NCBI GenBank assembly: GCA_937893015.1
Contig: CALBJX010000040.1
Span: 1 to 60,681, forward strand
Length of the DNA: 60,681 nucleotides
Source: an uncultured Verrucomicrobiales bacterium
GTDB lineage: Bacteria > Verrucomicrobiota > Verrucomicrobiia > Verrucomicrobiales > Akkermansiaceae
Reading direction: 5' to 3'
Shown here: positions 43,263-50,875 of the stretch, piece after piece
Layout: every line of letters starts with the position of its first letter
Numbering within the stretch: the stretch's first letter is position 1
Notes under the pieces: generated by a model
What the model was told of the DNA's origin: nothing
Database searches by the model: none
What the model saw: only the letters and a program-made list of their open reading frames with translations
Program-made: the position numbers and the translations under genes

Positions 43263-45530
43263 ATGAAACTGACGGAAACACCCCATTACGACCAGTGGAA
43301 AGGCTTTGAAGGCCGCATCTGGAAAGAGGAAGTCAACGTGCGTGACTTCATTCAGAAGAACTACAAGCCCTACGATGGTGACGAGTCCTTCCTCGCCGAC
43401 CCGACGGAGGCCACGAATCTGCTCTGGGCTTCCCTCCAGATGCTCCAGAAGGAAGAGCGCGCCAAGGGCGGTGTGCTTGATTGCGAGACGGAAGTCGTCA
43501 GCGGCCTGACCGCCTACGGCCCCGGCTACATCGACGAGAAGCTGAAGGACCTCGAGAAGATTGTCGGTCTGCAGACGGACAAGCCCCTCAAGCGCGCGTT
43601 CATGCCCTACGGCGGCGTGAAGATGGCCGTGCAGGCCGCGGAGAACTACGGCTACACCGTGAACCCCGAGCTGAAGAAGATTTTCTCCGAGTACATGACC
43701 ACGCACAACGATGCCGTGTTCGCCGCCTACACGCCCGAGATGCGTTTGGCGCGCAAGACGCACATCGTGACGGGCCTGCCCGACACCTACGGCCGCGGCC
43801 GTATCGTGGGTGACTACCGCCGCGTGGCTCTGTACGGTATCGACTACCTCATCGCCGCCAAGCAGACCGACCTCGAAAACTGCGGCTGCGGCAACATGTA
43901 CGACGAGGTGATTCGCCAGCGCGAGGAAATCTCCGCGCAGATTAAGGCGCTGAAGGGCATGAAGGAGATGGCCGCCATCTACGGCTACGACATTTCCCAG
44001 CCCGCCAAGAACGCCCACGAGGCCTGCCAGTGGCTGTACTTCGGCTACCTCGCCGCCATCAAGACGCAGAACGGCGCCGCCATGAGCGTGGGCCGCGTCT
44101 CCACCTTCCTTGATATTTACTTCCAGCGCGACCTCGCCGCCGGTCTCATCACGGAGTCCGAGGCGCAGGAGATGATTGACCACATGGTCATGAAGTTCCG
44201 CATGGTGAAGTTCGCCCGCATCCCCTCCTACAACCAGCTCTTCTCCGGCGACCCCACCTGGGCCACCCTCGAAGTGGGCGGCATCGGCATGGACGGCCGC
44301 AGCATGGTGACGAAGACGGACTACCGCTTCCTGCACACGCTGGAGAACATGGGCCCGTCCCCCGAGCCCAACCTGACGGTGCTGTACTCCTCCGCCCTCA
44401 ACGAGAACTTTAAGAAGTACGCCGCCAAGATTTCCGTGACGACTTCCTCCATCCAGTACGAAAACGACGATGTGATGAAGCCCGTCTGGGGTGATGACTA
44501 CTCCATCTGCTGCTGCGTGTCCGCCACGCAGACGGGCAAGGAGATTCAGTTCTTCGGTGCCCGCGCCAACATGGGCAAGGCTCTTCTTTATGCCTTCAAC
44601 GGCGGCTTCGATGAGAAGCACCGCATCCAGTGCGGCCCCAAGATGGAGCGCATCACGGGCGAGTACGCCGACTTCAACGAGGTGATGGCGAAGTTCGACT
44701 TCTGGTTGGACTGGCTGGCTGACATCTATGTCAACGTGCTCAACCTCATCCACTACATGCACGACCGCTACTACTATGAGGCCGCCGAGATGGCCCTCAT
44801 CGACACGGACGTGCGCCGCACCTTCGCCACGGGTATCGCCGGCTTCTCCCATGTGATTGACTCCCTGAGCGCCATCAAGTACGCCAAGGTGAAGATTCTG
44901 CGCGACGAAGAGGGCATCACGACCGGCTTCGAGACGGAGGGCGACTTCCCCCGCTACGGCAACGATGACGACCGCGCCGACGAAATCGGTGTCTGGCTGC
45001 TCAAGACCTTCGTGGAGAAGATTAAGCGCCGCCACACCTACCGCAACTCCGAGGCCACAACCTCGCTGCTCACCATCACGTCCAATGTGGTGTATGGTCA
45101 GGCGACGGGTGCCATGCCCGACGGCCGCCCCGCCTTCGCGTCCTTCGCTCCCGGTGCCTCCCCCTCCTACGGTGCGGAACAGAACGGTCTGCTCGCCTCC
45201 CTGAACAGCGTGGCCAAGATTCCCTACCACTGGTCGCTGGACGGCATCTCCAACACGCAGACCATCAACCCCGATGCTCTCGGCCACAGCGAGGGCGAGC
45301 GCGTGAACAACCTCGTGCAGGTGCTGGACGGCTACTTCGATCAGGGTGCCCACCACCTCAACGTGAACGTGTTCGGGCTGGAAAAACTCCTCGATGCTCA
45401 GGCTCACCCCGAGAAGGAGGAATACGCCAACTTCACCATCCGCGTCTCCGGCTACGCCGTCAAGTTCATTGACCTCACCAAGCAGCAGCAGGACGATGTG
45501 ATTGCGCGTACCTGCCACAAATCGCTGTAA
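43263..45530 (+). CDS. pflB: Formate C-acetyltransferase (pyruvate formate-lyase)
   Basis: 755 residues, close to the ~760 of the E. coli enzyme. It cleaves pyruvate with CoA to acetyl-CoA and formate under anaerobic conditions. The active-site cysteines lie in Y-S-I-C-C-C-V-S (Cys416-418, one more than the usual pair). The glycyl-radical site is Gly730 in R-V-S-G-Y-A-V-K-F. The activase gene pflA follows after a terminator. Codon use is highly biased, implying strong expression. Confidence 0.97.
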   Translation: MKLTETPHYDQWKGFEGRIWKEEVNVRDFIQKNYKPYDGDESFLADPTEATNLLWASLQMLQKEERAKGGVLDCETEVVSGLTAYGPGYIDEKLKDLEKIVGLQTDKPLKRAFMPYGGVKMAVQAAENYGYTVNPELKKIFSEYMTTHNDAVFAAYTPEMRLARKTHIVTGLPDTYGRGRIVGDYRRVALYGIDYLIAAKQTDLENCGCGNMYDEVIRQREEISAQIKALKGMKEMAAIYGYDISQPAKNAHEACQWLYFGYLAAIKTQNGAAMSVGRVSTFLDIYFQRDLAAGLITESEAQEMIDHMVMKFRMVKFARIPSYNQLFSGDPTWATLEVGGIGMDGRSMVTKTDYRFLHTLENMGPSPEPNLTVLYSSALNENFKKYAAKISVTTSSIQYENDDVMKPVWGDDYSICCCVSATQTGKEIQFFGARANMGKALLYAFNGGFDEKHRIQCGPKMERITGEYADFNEVMAKFDFWLDWLADIYVNVLNLIHYMHDRYYYEAAEMALIDTDVRRTFATGIAGFSHVIDSLSAIKYAKVKILRDEEGITTGFETEGDFPRYGNDDDRADEIGVWLLKTFVEKIKRRHTYRNSEATTSLLTITSNVVYGQATGAMPDGRPAFASFAPGASPSYGAEQNGLLASLNSVAKIPYHWSLDGISNTQTINPDALGHSEGERVNNLVQVLDGYFDQGAHHLNVNVFGLEKLLDAQAHPEKEEYANFTIRVSGYAVKFIDLTKQQQDDVIARTCHKSL

Positions 45531-45570
45531 TTTAGAATTTTTAATTTATAATTTATAAAGTAAAAATTCG

Positions 45571-45624
45571 GCACGCCTAGCGGCGTGCGAATAACGGGAG
45601 GGGCGCGCGGAAGCGCGCCCCTTT
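45571..45624 (+). terminator. Double hairpin between pflB and pflA
   Basis: A GCACGCC/GGCGTGC hairpin (about 45571-45588) is followed by GGGGCGCGC-GGAA-GCGCGCCCC with TTTCT at 45600-45624. The AT-rich stretch before them (45531-45568) repeats TTTATAATTTATAA. They would reduce pflA relative to pflB. Confidence 0.8.
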
Positions 45625-45647
45625 CTGCTCAAACGATAGTATACCCT

Positions 45648-46433
45648 ATGAGTGATTGCATCGGAAAAATTGCCAAACTTGAAACATTCGGTCTTGTAGA
45701 CGGTCCTGGTGTGCGTTTTGTCGTGTTCACGCAGGGCTGCCATCTGCGCTGCAAGTTCTGCCACAATCCCGAGACGTGGGCTTGTGAGGGCGGCACGGAG
45801 TGGACAGCCGAAAAGCTCTTTGAGCGGGCGTGGCGTTACCACAATTATTGGAAGGACAACGGCGGCATCACGGTCAGCGGTGGCGAGCCGCTGGTGCAAA
45901 TCGAGTTCGTAAAAGAATTCTTCCGTCTGGCAAAAGAGAAGGGGGTGCATACCACCTTGGACACGGCGGGGCAGCCGTTCACGAGGGAAGAACCCTTCTA
46001 CAAAACATTCTGTGAGCTGATGGAGTACACGGACCTCGTGATGCTCGACCTCAAGCACACGGATGACGAGGCGCACCGCCGCCTGACAGGGCGCACGAAT
46101 GCGAATATTCTGGAGATGGCGCGCTGGCTCTCCGACCACGGCAAGGCCATGTGGATTCGCCGCGTGCTGGTGCCCGGTATCTCGGATGATGAGGCCGAGC
46201 TGCGCCGCTGCCGCGCCTTCATCGAGAGCCTGAACACCGTGGAGCGCGTAGAAATTTTACCTTATCACACCCTCGCCCTCGGCAAGTGGAAGGAGCTGGG
46301 CTTCACCTACCCGCTGGATGGTGTTCCCACCCCCACGGCAGAACAAGTCCGCCGCGCGGAAGAGCTGTTGGGTATCACCCCCACCGATCCCCCGAGCAAG
46401 GCGGCAGATATCCTCTCCCCCAAATGCTGCTGA
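45648..46433 (+). CDS. pflA: Pyruvate formate-lyase activating enzyme
   Basis: 261 residues. Radical-SAM enzyme that puts the glycyl radical on PflB. The [4Fe-4S] cysteines are Cys31, Cys35 and Cys38 in Q-G-C-H-L-R-C-K-F-C-H-N-P. F-G-L-V-D-G-P-G-V-R-F precedes them and G-G-I-T-V-S-G-G-E-P-L follows, both typical. The start at 45648 was chosen for the family-like N-terminus; an in-frame extension runs back into the pflB terminator. Convergent with the Fic gene, 4 bases apart. Confidence 0.95.
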   Translation: MSDCIGKIAKLETFGLVDGPGVRFVVFTQGCHLRCKFCHNPETWACEGGTEWTAEKLFERAWRYHNYWKDNGGITVSGGEPLVQIEFVKEFFRLAKEKGVHTTLDTAGQPFTREEPFYKTFCELMEYTDLVMLDLKHTDDEAHRRLTGRTNANILEMARWLSDHGKAMWIRRVLVPGISDDEAELRRCRAFIESLNTVERVEILPYHTLALGKWKELGFTYPLDGVPTPTAEQVRRAEELLGITPTDPPSKAADILSPKCC

Positions 46434-46437
46434 GCCA

Positions 46438-47490
46438 TCACGCCCGCACATAGCGGCTGGCGCGCCCCGCACCGATGCGGGTGATGCGCCCCGAGCGCAC
46501 CATGGCACCGAGAACGGCCTCCACGGTGGTGGGGCTGATGTCGGGGTGCAGGGTGCAGATGTCCGCCTTGGAGACGGGGAGCAGGGAATTCAGAACAGCG
46601 GCTTCGATGCGCTGCGTCTTGCTGACCTTGCGCCCCTGCGTGATGCCGAAGCGTTTGTCCAGCTCCTTGTAGCAGAGGTAGAGGACGGAGAGAAAATTCT
46701 CGATGAAGGGGAAATAGTCGTGTTGATTCTCCGCCCACCCCTGGGATGAGTCGTGGAGCGCTTGGTAGTAGGCCCCTTTGTAGGTGTTGATGGTGGCCTC
46801 CATGGAGATATAGCGACCGACATCGAAGCCTTGGCGGTAGAGCAGGAGCAGGGAGAGCAGGCGGGAGAGTCGCCCGTTGCCGTCCGCAAAGGGGTGGATG
46901 GAGAGGAAATCCAGAATCACGCAGGGGATAAGTAGCAGCCTGTTCTCCCCCAGTTGCGCGGCGGCATCTTGGTAGGCGAGCATCATCTGCTCCATATCCT
47001 GCGGTGTGTCGGCGGCACTGCTCGGGCGAAAGCGCACGCGGCGGGTGCCGTCCGCATCGCTTTCCAGAATCAGATTGTTTTCCGTTTTGTATTGCCCTGC
47101 TTGCGGCGTTGCCGTGAAGCGTAGCATGGTTTCATGCAGCAGACGGATGGTCGCTTCGCAGAAGGGTAGTTCCGCATATCGGGTGTGAATGAGGGCAAGT
47201 GCGTCACGATATCCCGCGATTTCCTCTTCATCGTGGTTGAGCGGGGCACTGCTCTTGGTGACGATGGCGCGGATGCGTTCATCTGCCGTCACGATGCCTT
47301 CGATGGCGTTCGAGCTTTTGACGGATTGGATGCGTGCGATTTGCTCCAGCTCCTCATGCAGCTTGGCAAACTGTTGCGAGCGGATGCCCGAAAGTGATTT
47401 GAGTGCTTGCACCCCTTGCGCCAGCTGCACAATCTTGGCGGGGATAGCTCCGTGCAGGAGAAAGCTGTAATCAAATCGCTTGCTGCTCAT
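46438..47490 (-). CDS. Fic/DOC-family protein with N-terminal inhibitory motif
   Basis: 350 residues. The Fic core H-P-F-A-D-G-N-G-R is at 199-207, intact, so AMP transfer (or another nucleotide transfer) to protein hydroxyls is expected. Ser60...Glu64-Gly65 in S-S-N-A-I-E-G fits the (S/T)xxxE(G/N) inhibitory helix in its N-terminal (class II) position. The C-terminal ~80 residues form a winged-helix-like domain (P-V-S-K-A-D-I-C-T-L-H-P-D-I-S-P-T-T-V), as in many class II Fic proteins. There is no antitoxin gene beside it. The ATG at 47490 is preceded by two inverted-repeat operators that may serve autoregulation by that domain. Confidence 0.9.
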   Translation of the reverse strand: MSSKRFDYSFLLHGAIPAKIVQLAQGVQALKSLSGIRSQQFAKLHEELEQIARIQSVKSSNAIEGIVTADERIRAIVTKSSAPLNHDEEEIAGYRDALALIHTRYAELPFCEATIRLLHETMLRFTATPQAGQYKTENNLILESDADGTRRVRFRPSSAADTPQDMEQMMLAYQDAAAQLGENRLLLIPCVILDFLSIHPFADGNGRLSRLLSLLLLYRQGFDVGRYISMEATINTYKGAYYQALHDSSQGWAENQHDYFPFIENFLSVLYLCYKELDKRFGITQGRKVSKTQRIEAAVLNSLLPVSKADICTLHPDISPTTVEAVLGAMVRSGRITRIGAGRASRYVRA

Positions 47491-47502
47491 GAGAAAAAGA
47501 AC

Positions 47503-47580
47503 CTTTCTGCACATTATTATGCATAAAATATGCAGAAAGACAAGCCCTTCTGCATATAAATGCGGAAATAATATGCAGAA
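47503..47580. promoter_or_regulatory. Two operator-like inverted repeats upstream of the Fic gene
   Basis: CTTTCTGCA (47503-47511) is inverted as TGCAGAAAG (47531-47539). TTCTGCATAT (47548-47557) is inverted as ATATGCAGAA (47571-47580). The two copies share TTCTGCA arms and AT-rich centres, about 42 bases apart, with a further TTCTGC at 47590. They cover the likely Fic promoter. Confidence 0.7.
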
Positions 47581-47603
47581 AAGAACATTTCTGCTCCATT
47601 CGG

Positions 47604-47788
47604 CGGCAGGACAAATGAGGATTTGTAAGTACAAACCATGGAATAGAGTGCGGCTATGCCGCAAGGATTGGTAACTCATTCTGACGCAAGCGTCAGAATG
47701 AGTTCGTCATCACGCGGCGAAGCCGCCTAATTTTTTGATTTGTACATTGTACATTGTACATCCCGACAAATCCTCATTTGTCGTGCCG
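47604..47788. repeat. 185-bp palindromic element with 23-bp terminal inverted repeats
   Basis: CGGCAGGACAAATGAGGATT and three more bases (47604-47626) recur inverted at 47766-47788 with one mismatch. The centre is a hairpin with 15-bp arms (AACTCATTCTGACGC 47673-47687; inverse 47690-47704). GCGGC-TAT-GCCGC and GCGGC-GAA-GCCGC hairpins lie on either side, and tandem GTACATT units near 47742. No coding capacity. MITE-like architecture. Confidence 0.8.
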
Positions 47789-47793
47789 GTGCA

Positions 47794-47933
47794 GAAAAAC
47801 GGAGTGAGGAACAACCTCACTCCGTGGGAAAAGGGGATGTTGTGCGGGGCGCTTACTTCGCTTCGGGGGCGGCGGGGATGGCGCCGATGAGGAAAAGCAG
47901 GAAGTCAACGCAGAACCACGGGGAAAGAGCCCG
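47794..47933 (-). pseudogene. Duplicated 3' end and terminator of the thioredoxin-like gene, fused to a remnant
   Basis: Positions 47794-47873 almost exactly repeat 48495-48574, which is the terminator and last codons of the gene at 48555-49451. Upstream of the shared A-P-E-A-K tail, the copy reads W-F-C-V-D-F-L-L-F-L-I-G-A-I-P-A, a hydrophobic stretch unrelated to the thioredoxin protein, like the end of a small membrane protein. No start codon is evident, so it is probably a relic. Confidence 0.6.
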
Positions 47934-48300
47934 TAAATCATGGGTAAATAGATATGAATTCCTTGTAGCTGCGTGATTGTTCTTGATTGAGAACTAACAA
48001 AATGCTACCATACACCCGCTTTTCCGCCGTCTTGCCGTGAGGCGGGTGATTCGTCACTCCTCAGCGGAGAGCAAGACAGCCCCTCTCTGCTGTGAGAACG
48101 TGTCATTTATGGTTACGGACAAGCAGCTGAACAAAGGCTGGTGAAAAGTAAGCAAATGAATACTACGCTAGTACTCGAGCTCCTTGTGATACTGCTTGAA
48201 GTGATACTTCTCTTCCTGCACCACTAAGGAGAGGGGTGCCTGAGGAGTAGCTACCCTTGGGCATCCCGTTCCCCCCGCGTGAATACTTTTTCTTTAAAAA
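47934..48300. other. Non-coding gap between the relic and the small RNA
   Basis: I find no convincing gene here. One arm of a 12-bp inverted repeat (ACGCTAGTACTC, 48165-48176) lies in it, and a possible hairpin is formed by GGGGTGCC (near 48234) and GGGCATCCC (near 48260). Base composition is more AT-rich than the coding regions. Confidence 0.5.
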
Positions 48301-48303
48301 AAC

Positions 48304-48331
48304 TTGACAATTTGCACCATCCGTGTATGAT
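48304..48331 (+). promoter_or_regulatory. Promoter of the small RNA
   Basis: TTGACA (48304-48309), 16-base spacer, TATGAT (48326-48331). It is one of the best matches to consensus in the window, yet no coding start follows. Confidence 0.8.
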
Positions 48332-48337
48332 GAAGCC

Positions 48338-48422
48338 ATCCGGGTGAGAGTACTAGCGTTATCCATCCCGAAACTTGCTTTTTACGGCCGCACGAATTAG
48401 CTACTCGTGCGGCCTCTTTTTT
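48338..48422 (+). ncRNA. Probable small RNA, ~85 nt
   Basis: It lies between a strong promoter and a strong terminator (GGCCGCACGA 48386-48395 pairing with TCGTGCGGCC 48405-48414, then TCTTTTTT). No ORF with a plausible start fits. The 5' half has CATCCGGG...CCATCCCG segments and an accessible-looking AAACTTGCTTTTTAC before the terminator. It matches no RNA family I can recognise (not 6S, SRP, tmRNA or RNase P). Confidence 0.65.
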
Positions 48423-48498
48423 GCCCGTTTTTCCGTGATGAAGCCTATGATAGTAAGGAGGGCTGCGGCGAGCCGGAAGCAGGGCTAATGATGCCGAA

Positions 48499-48529
48499 AA
48501 ACGGAGTGAGGATTGACCTCACTCCGTGG
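48499..48529 (-). terminator. Terminator of the first thioredoxin-like gene
   Basis: CGGAGTGAGG pairs with CCTCACTCCG; on the minus strand the stem runs into GTTTTT. A second copy lies at about 47800-47824 in the relic duplication. Confidence 0.85.
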
Positions 48530-48554
48530 GAAAAGGGGATGTTGTGCGGGGCGC

Positions 48555-49451
48555 TTACTTCGCTTCGGGGGCGGCGGCCTCGGCGGCGCGGGCGGCCTTC
48601 ATCTTTTCGAGGAAGGCGGCGGGGTCGACAAAGATGGCATCGACCTGCTTCTTGATGTGGGAGGCGTAGGGCTCGGGCAGGGAGGCCACCAGCTCGTCAC
48701 CCACCTTGTGGGCGGCTTCCAGATCTTCCGTGGTCTCGGCGGCGTTCACCATCACGGTGAACTTGCGGTCGAGGAAGAAGTGCTTGTTGGCGGCGAGAAT
48801 GGTCGGTTCTGCTTCCGCGAGCACCTTCAGCTGCTCCTCGGTGGTGGTGCAGGCATTGAGCTTGTCGGAGAGCTCCTTGCGCTGGTCGGCGGCGGCGACT
48901 TCCTTGTTGAGCTTGTAGCCGCCGGCATTGCGCGCGGCGGTCTCCATGGTCTGGTAAACGGCCTCGAGGGCTTCCTGCTGCTTCTCGGCGGGCAGCTTCT
49001 TGGCGGCGCGGATGTCGGCAGCAGCCTTGATGGCCTTGTCGAGGGTGGCTTGCAGATCGGCCTGCTTCTTGTAGCCGCTGAAACCGCCGACGACTTCACC
49101 CTCGGCGTTCATCACGAGCAGGGTGGGGAAACCGCTGATGTTGTACTGCTGGCAGAGCTTCTGGTTCTGCTGGGCGAGCACGGGGTCCAGCTTCTTCTTG
49201 CGGGGGCAGTCCACTTCCATGAGCACGAAGCGATTCTTGGCGTAAGCATCGAACTCGGGCGTGTCCAGCACTTCCTTGCGGAGCTTGATGCACCAGCCGC
49301 ACCAGTCGGAGCCCGTGAAGTCCACGAGCATGAGCTTGTTTTTCTCCTGTGCCTTCGCCTTGGCAACGGAAAAGTCGTCAATCCATTCCTGAGCGAACGC
49401 AGGGGCGAGCAGCGCCGCCAGAGCCGTCAACGTGAAAAGTTGCTTGAACAT
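48555..49451 (-). CDS. Secreted thioredoxin-family protein (CGWC)
   Basis: 298 residues. Signal peptide MFKQLFTLTALAALLAPAFA. A thioredoxin-fold domain (~22-140) has Cys51-Gly-Trp-Cys54 in T-G-S-D-W-C-G-W-C, and cis-Pro in S-G-F-P-T-L-L-V. The C-terminal ~150 residues are helical, Ala/Glu/Lys-rich and unknown. Probably a periplasmic thiol-disulfide enzyme (DUF255/Thioredoxin_7-like). The start at 49451 is set by a TACAAT -10 box 6 bases upstream; an in-frame ATG at 49499 precedes the promoter. Its tandem paralogue lies just upstream. Confidence 0.87.
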   Translation of the reverse strand: MFKQLFTLTALAALLAPAFAQEWIDDFSVAKAKAQEKNKLMLVDFTGSDWCGWCIKLRKEVLDTPEFDAYAKNRFVLMEVDCPRKKKLDPVLAQQNQKLCQQYNISGFPTLLVMNAEGEVVGGFSGYKKQADLQATLDKAIKAAADIRAAKKLPAEKQQEALEAVYQTMETAARNAGGYKLNKEVAAADQRKELSDKLNACTTTEEQLKVLAEAEPTILAANKHFFLDRKFTVMVNAAETTEDLEAAHKVGDELVASLPEPYASHIKKQVDAIFVDPAAFLEKMKAARAAEAAAPEAK

Positions 49452-49457
49452 GCGGGG

Positions 49458-49486
49458 ATTGTACCACCGCGCAGGCGCGACTGCAA
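49458..49486 (-). promoter_or_regulatory. Promoter of the CGWC thioredoxin gene, near-leaderless
   Basis: On the minus strand TTGCAG (49486-49481), 17-base spacer, TACAAT (49463-49458), then 6 bases to ATG. Confidence 0.75.
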
Positions 49487-49495
49487 GCAACTTTC

Positions 49496-50374
49496 TCAAT
49501 GCTTCTTTTTTTGCGCGTCCTTCAGCTTTTTCAGGTAGGCGGCGGGGTCAGCAAAATCCTTGTCCATTTGCGCACGGAACTGTTCGGCGTTGGGGGCGGG
49601 CATGCCTTCGGCCAGCTCCTCGCCCAGCGAGCGCACGGCGGCGAGGTCTTCTTCCGTTTCGGCGGCTTGCAGCAGGACGGAGAACTTGCGTTGCAGGAAG
49701 AATTGCCTGTTGCCCGGCAGAAGGGCGGGTTCGGCTTTGTCGAGCACCTTTTTCATCTGCGCGGGGCGCTTGCAGGCTTTGAGCTTGGCGTCCAGCTCCT
49801 CGCGTTGCTGCGCGACGCTGCCCGCGCCCTCCACCTTGTAGCCGCCTGCTTTGCGGACGGCGCTTTCCATGCCCTGATACACGCGGTTGAGCGCGGCCTG
49901 CTGCTTGTCGGCGGGCAACTTCTTGGCGGCGCGGATGGCGGCGTCGGCCTTGATGGCCTTATCCAGAGATAATTGGACTTCCTCCCTGTTCTTGAAGCCG
50001 CCGACACCACCGACGACCTCGCCCTTGGGTGTGACGACCAGCAGGGTGGGGAAGCCGCTGATATGATAGGTGTTGCAAAGCTCGGAATTTTGCTTGGCCT
50101 GCTTGTCGGGCAGCTTTTTGGTGCGGGGGCAGTCCACCTCCATGAAGACGAATTTGTCCTTGGCGTATTCCTCGAATTCTGCGCTGTCCAGCACCTGCCC
50201 GCGGAGCCTCATGCAGTTGCGGCACCAGTCCGAGCCCGTGAAATCCATGAGTACGAGCTTCTTCTCCGCTTTGGCCTGATGTTTTGCGGCTGCGAAATCC
50301 TCCGTCCACTCCAGCGCAAGAGCGGGAGCAAGCAGGGCGGCAAGGGCGGTTATGGTGCAGAGTTTGCGGAACAT
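49496..50374 (-). CDS. Secreted thioredoxin-family protein (CRNC), tandem paralogue
   Basis: 292 residues, aligned over its length with the downstream gene. It has the same signal-peptide pattern (MFRKLCTITALAALLAPALA), Cys51-Arg-Asn-Cys54, the S-G-F-P-T-L-L-V cis-Pro motif and the same helical C-terminal half (A-I-R-A-A-K-K-L-P-A-D-K-Q-Q). The altered residues between the cysteines (RN instead of GW) imply a different redox potential or partner. It follows ybaK by 3 bases, so it can be read from the ybaK transcript, while its downstream paralogue has its own promoter. Confidence 0.85.
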   Translation of the reverse strand: MFRKLCTITALAALLAPALALEWTEDFAAAKHQAKAEKKLVLMDFTGSDWCRNCMRLRGQVLDSAEFEEYAKDKFVFMEVDCPRTKKLPDKQAKQNSELCNTYHISGFPTLLVVTPKGEVVGGVGGFKNREEVQLSLDKAIKADAAIRAAKKLPADKQQAALNRVYQGMESAVRKAGGYKVEGAGSVAQQREELDAKLKACKRPAQMKKVLDKAEPALLPGNRQFFLQRKFSVLLQAAETEEDLAAVRSLGEELAEGMPAPNAEQFRAQMDKDFADPAAYLKKLKDAQKKKH

Positions 50375-50377
50375 GGT

Positions 50378-50869
50378 TCAGTTGTGAATGAGCCCCGTGG
50401 TGATATCCGCGAGCTTGAAGCGCACGATTTTGGCGAGGTCGGCTAATGCAACCTGCACCTGCAGGCCGATGCGACCGCCTGAAAAGATGATGGAATCAAA
50501 GTTTTCCGCCGTGGCATCAATGGTGGTGACGAAGGCTTTTTTCATGCCGATGGGCGAGCAGCCGCCGTGGATGTAGCCCGTGAGGGGGAGCAGGTCTTTT
50601 TGTTTGAGCATCTCCAGCGATTTCTCTCCCACAGCCTTGGCCGCTTTTTTGAGGTCCAGCCCCGCACCCACAGGGATGACGAAGACGTAGTGCTGTGTGC
50701 TCTTGCCCGTGGTGACGAGGGTTTTGAAGACCTGCTCGGGGTTTTGCCCCAGCTTTTCGGCTACTTCCAGCCCCGTGATGGCGCCTTCGGATTCGTAGGT
50801 ATAGGCGGAGTAGGAAATCTTCTTCTGCTCCAGCGTGCGCATCACGTTCGTTTTATCGGCGGGTTTCAT
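50378..50869 (-). CDS. ybaK: YbaK/EbsC-family Cys-tRNA(Pro) deacylase
   Basis: 163 residues. It matches the YbaK editing domain throughout: A-I-T-G-L-E-V-A-E-K-L-G, Q-V-F-K-T-L-V-T, Y-V-F-V-I-P-V, A-L-L/D-L-K-K-A-A-K-A, the loop T-G-Y-I-H-G-G-C-S-P-I-G and I-I-F-S-G-G-R-I-G-L-Q. It hydrolyses Cys-tRNA(Pro) made in error by ProRS. The ATG at 50869 (MKPADKTN) lies 6 bases after the upstream stop; an ATG two codons earlier is also possible. Confidence 0.93.
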   Translation of the reverse strand: MKPADKTNVMRTLEQKKISYSAYTYESEGAITGLEVAEKLGQNPEQVFKTLVTTGKSTQHYVFVIPVGAGLDLKKAAKAVGEKSLEMLKQKDLLPLTGYIHGGCSPIGMKKAFVTTIDATAENFDSIIFSGGRIGLQVQVALADLAKIVRFKLADITTGLIHN

Positions 50870-50875
50870 AAGCAA

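Noticed and set aside
43179..45518. 779-codon frame opposite pflB
   Set aside because: Antisense shadow of a highly codon-biased gene.
47740..47976. 78-codon plus-strand frame
   Set aside because: It runs through the palindromic element and antisense to the gene-tail duplication.
48163..48366. 67-codon minus-strand frame in the 47.5-48.5 kb gap
   Set aside because: It covers the small-RNA promoter, has no promoter or ribosome site of its own, and no recognisable sequence.
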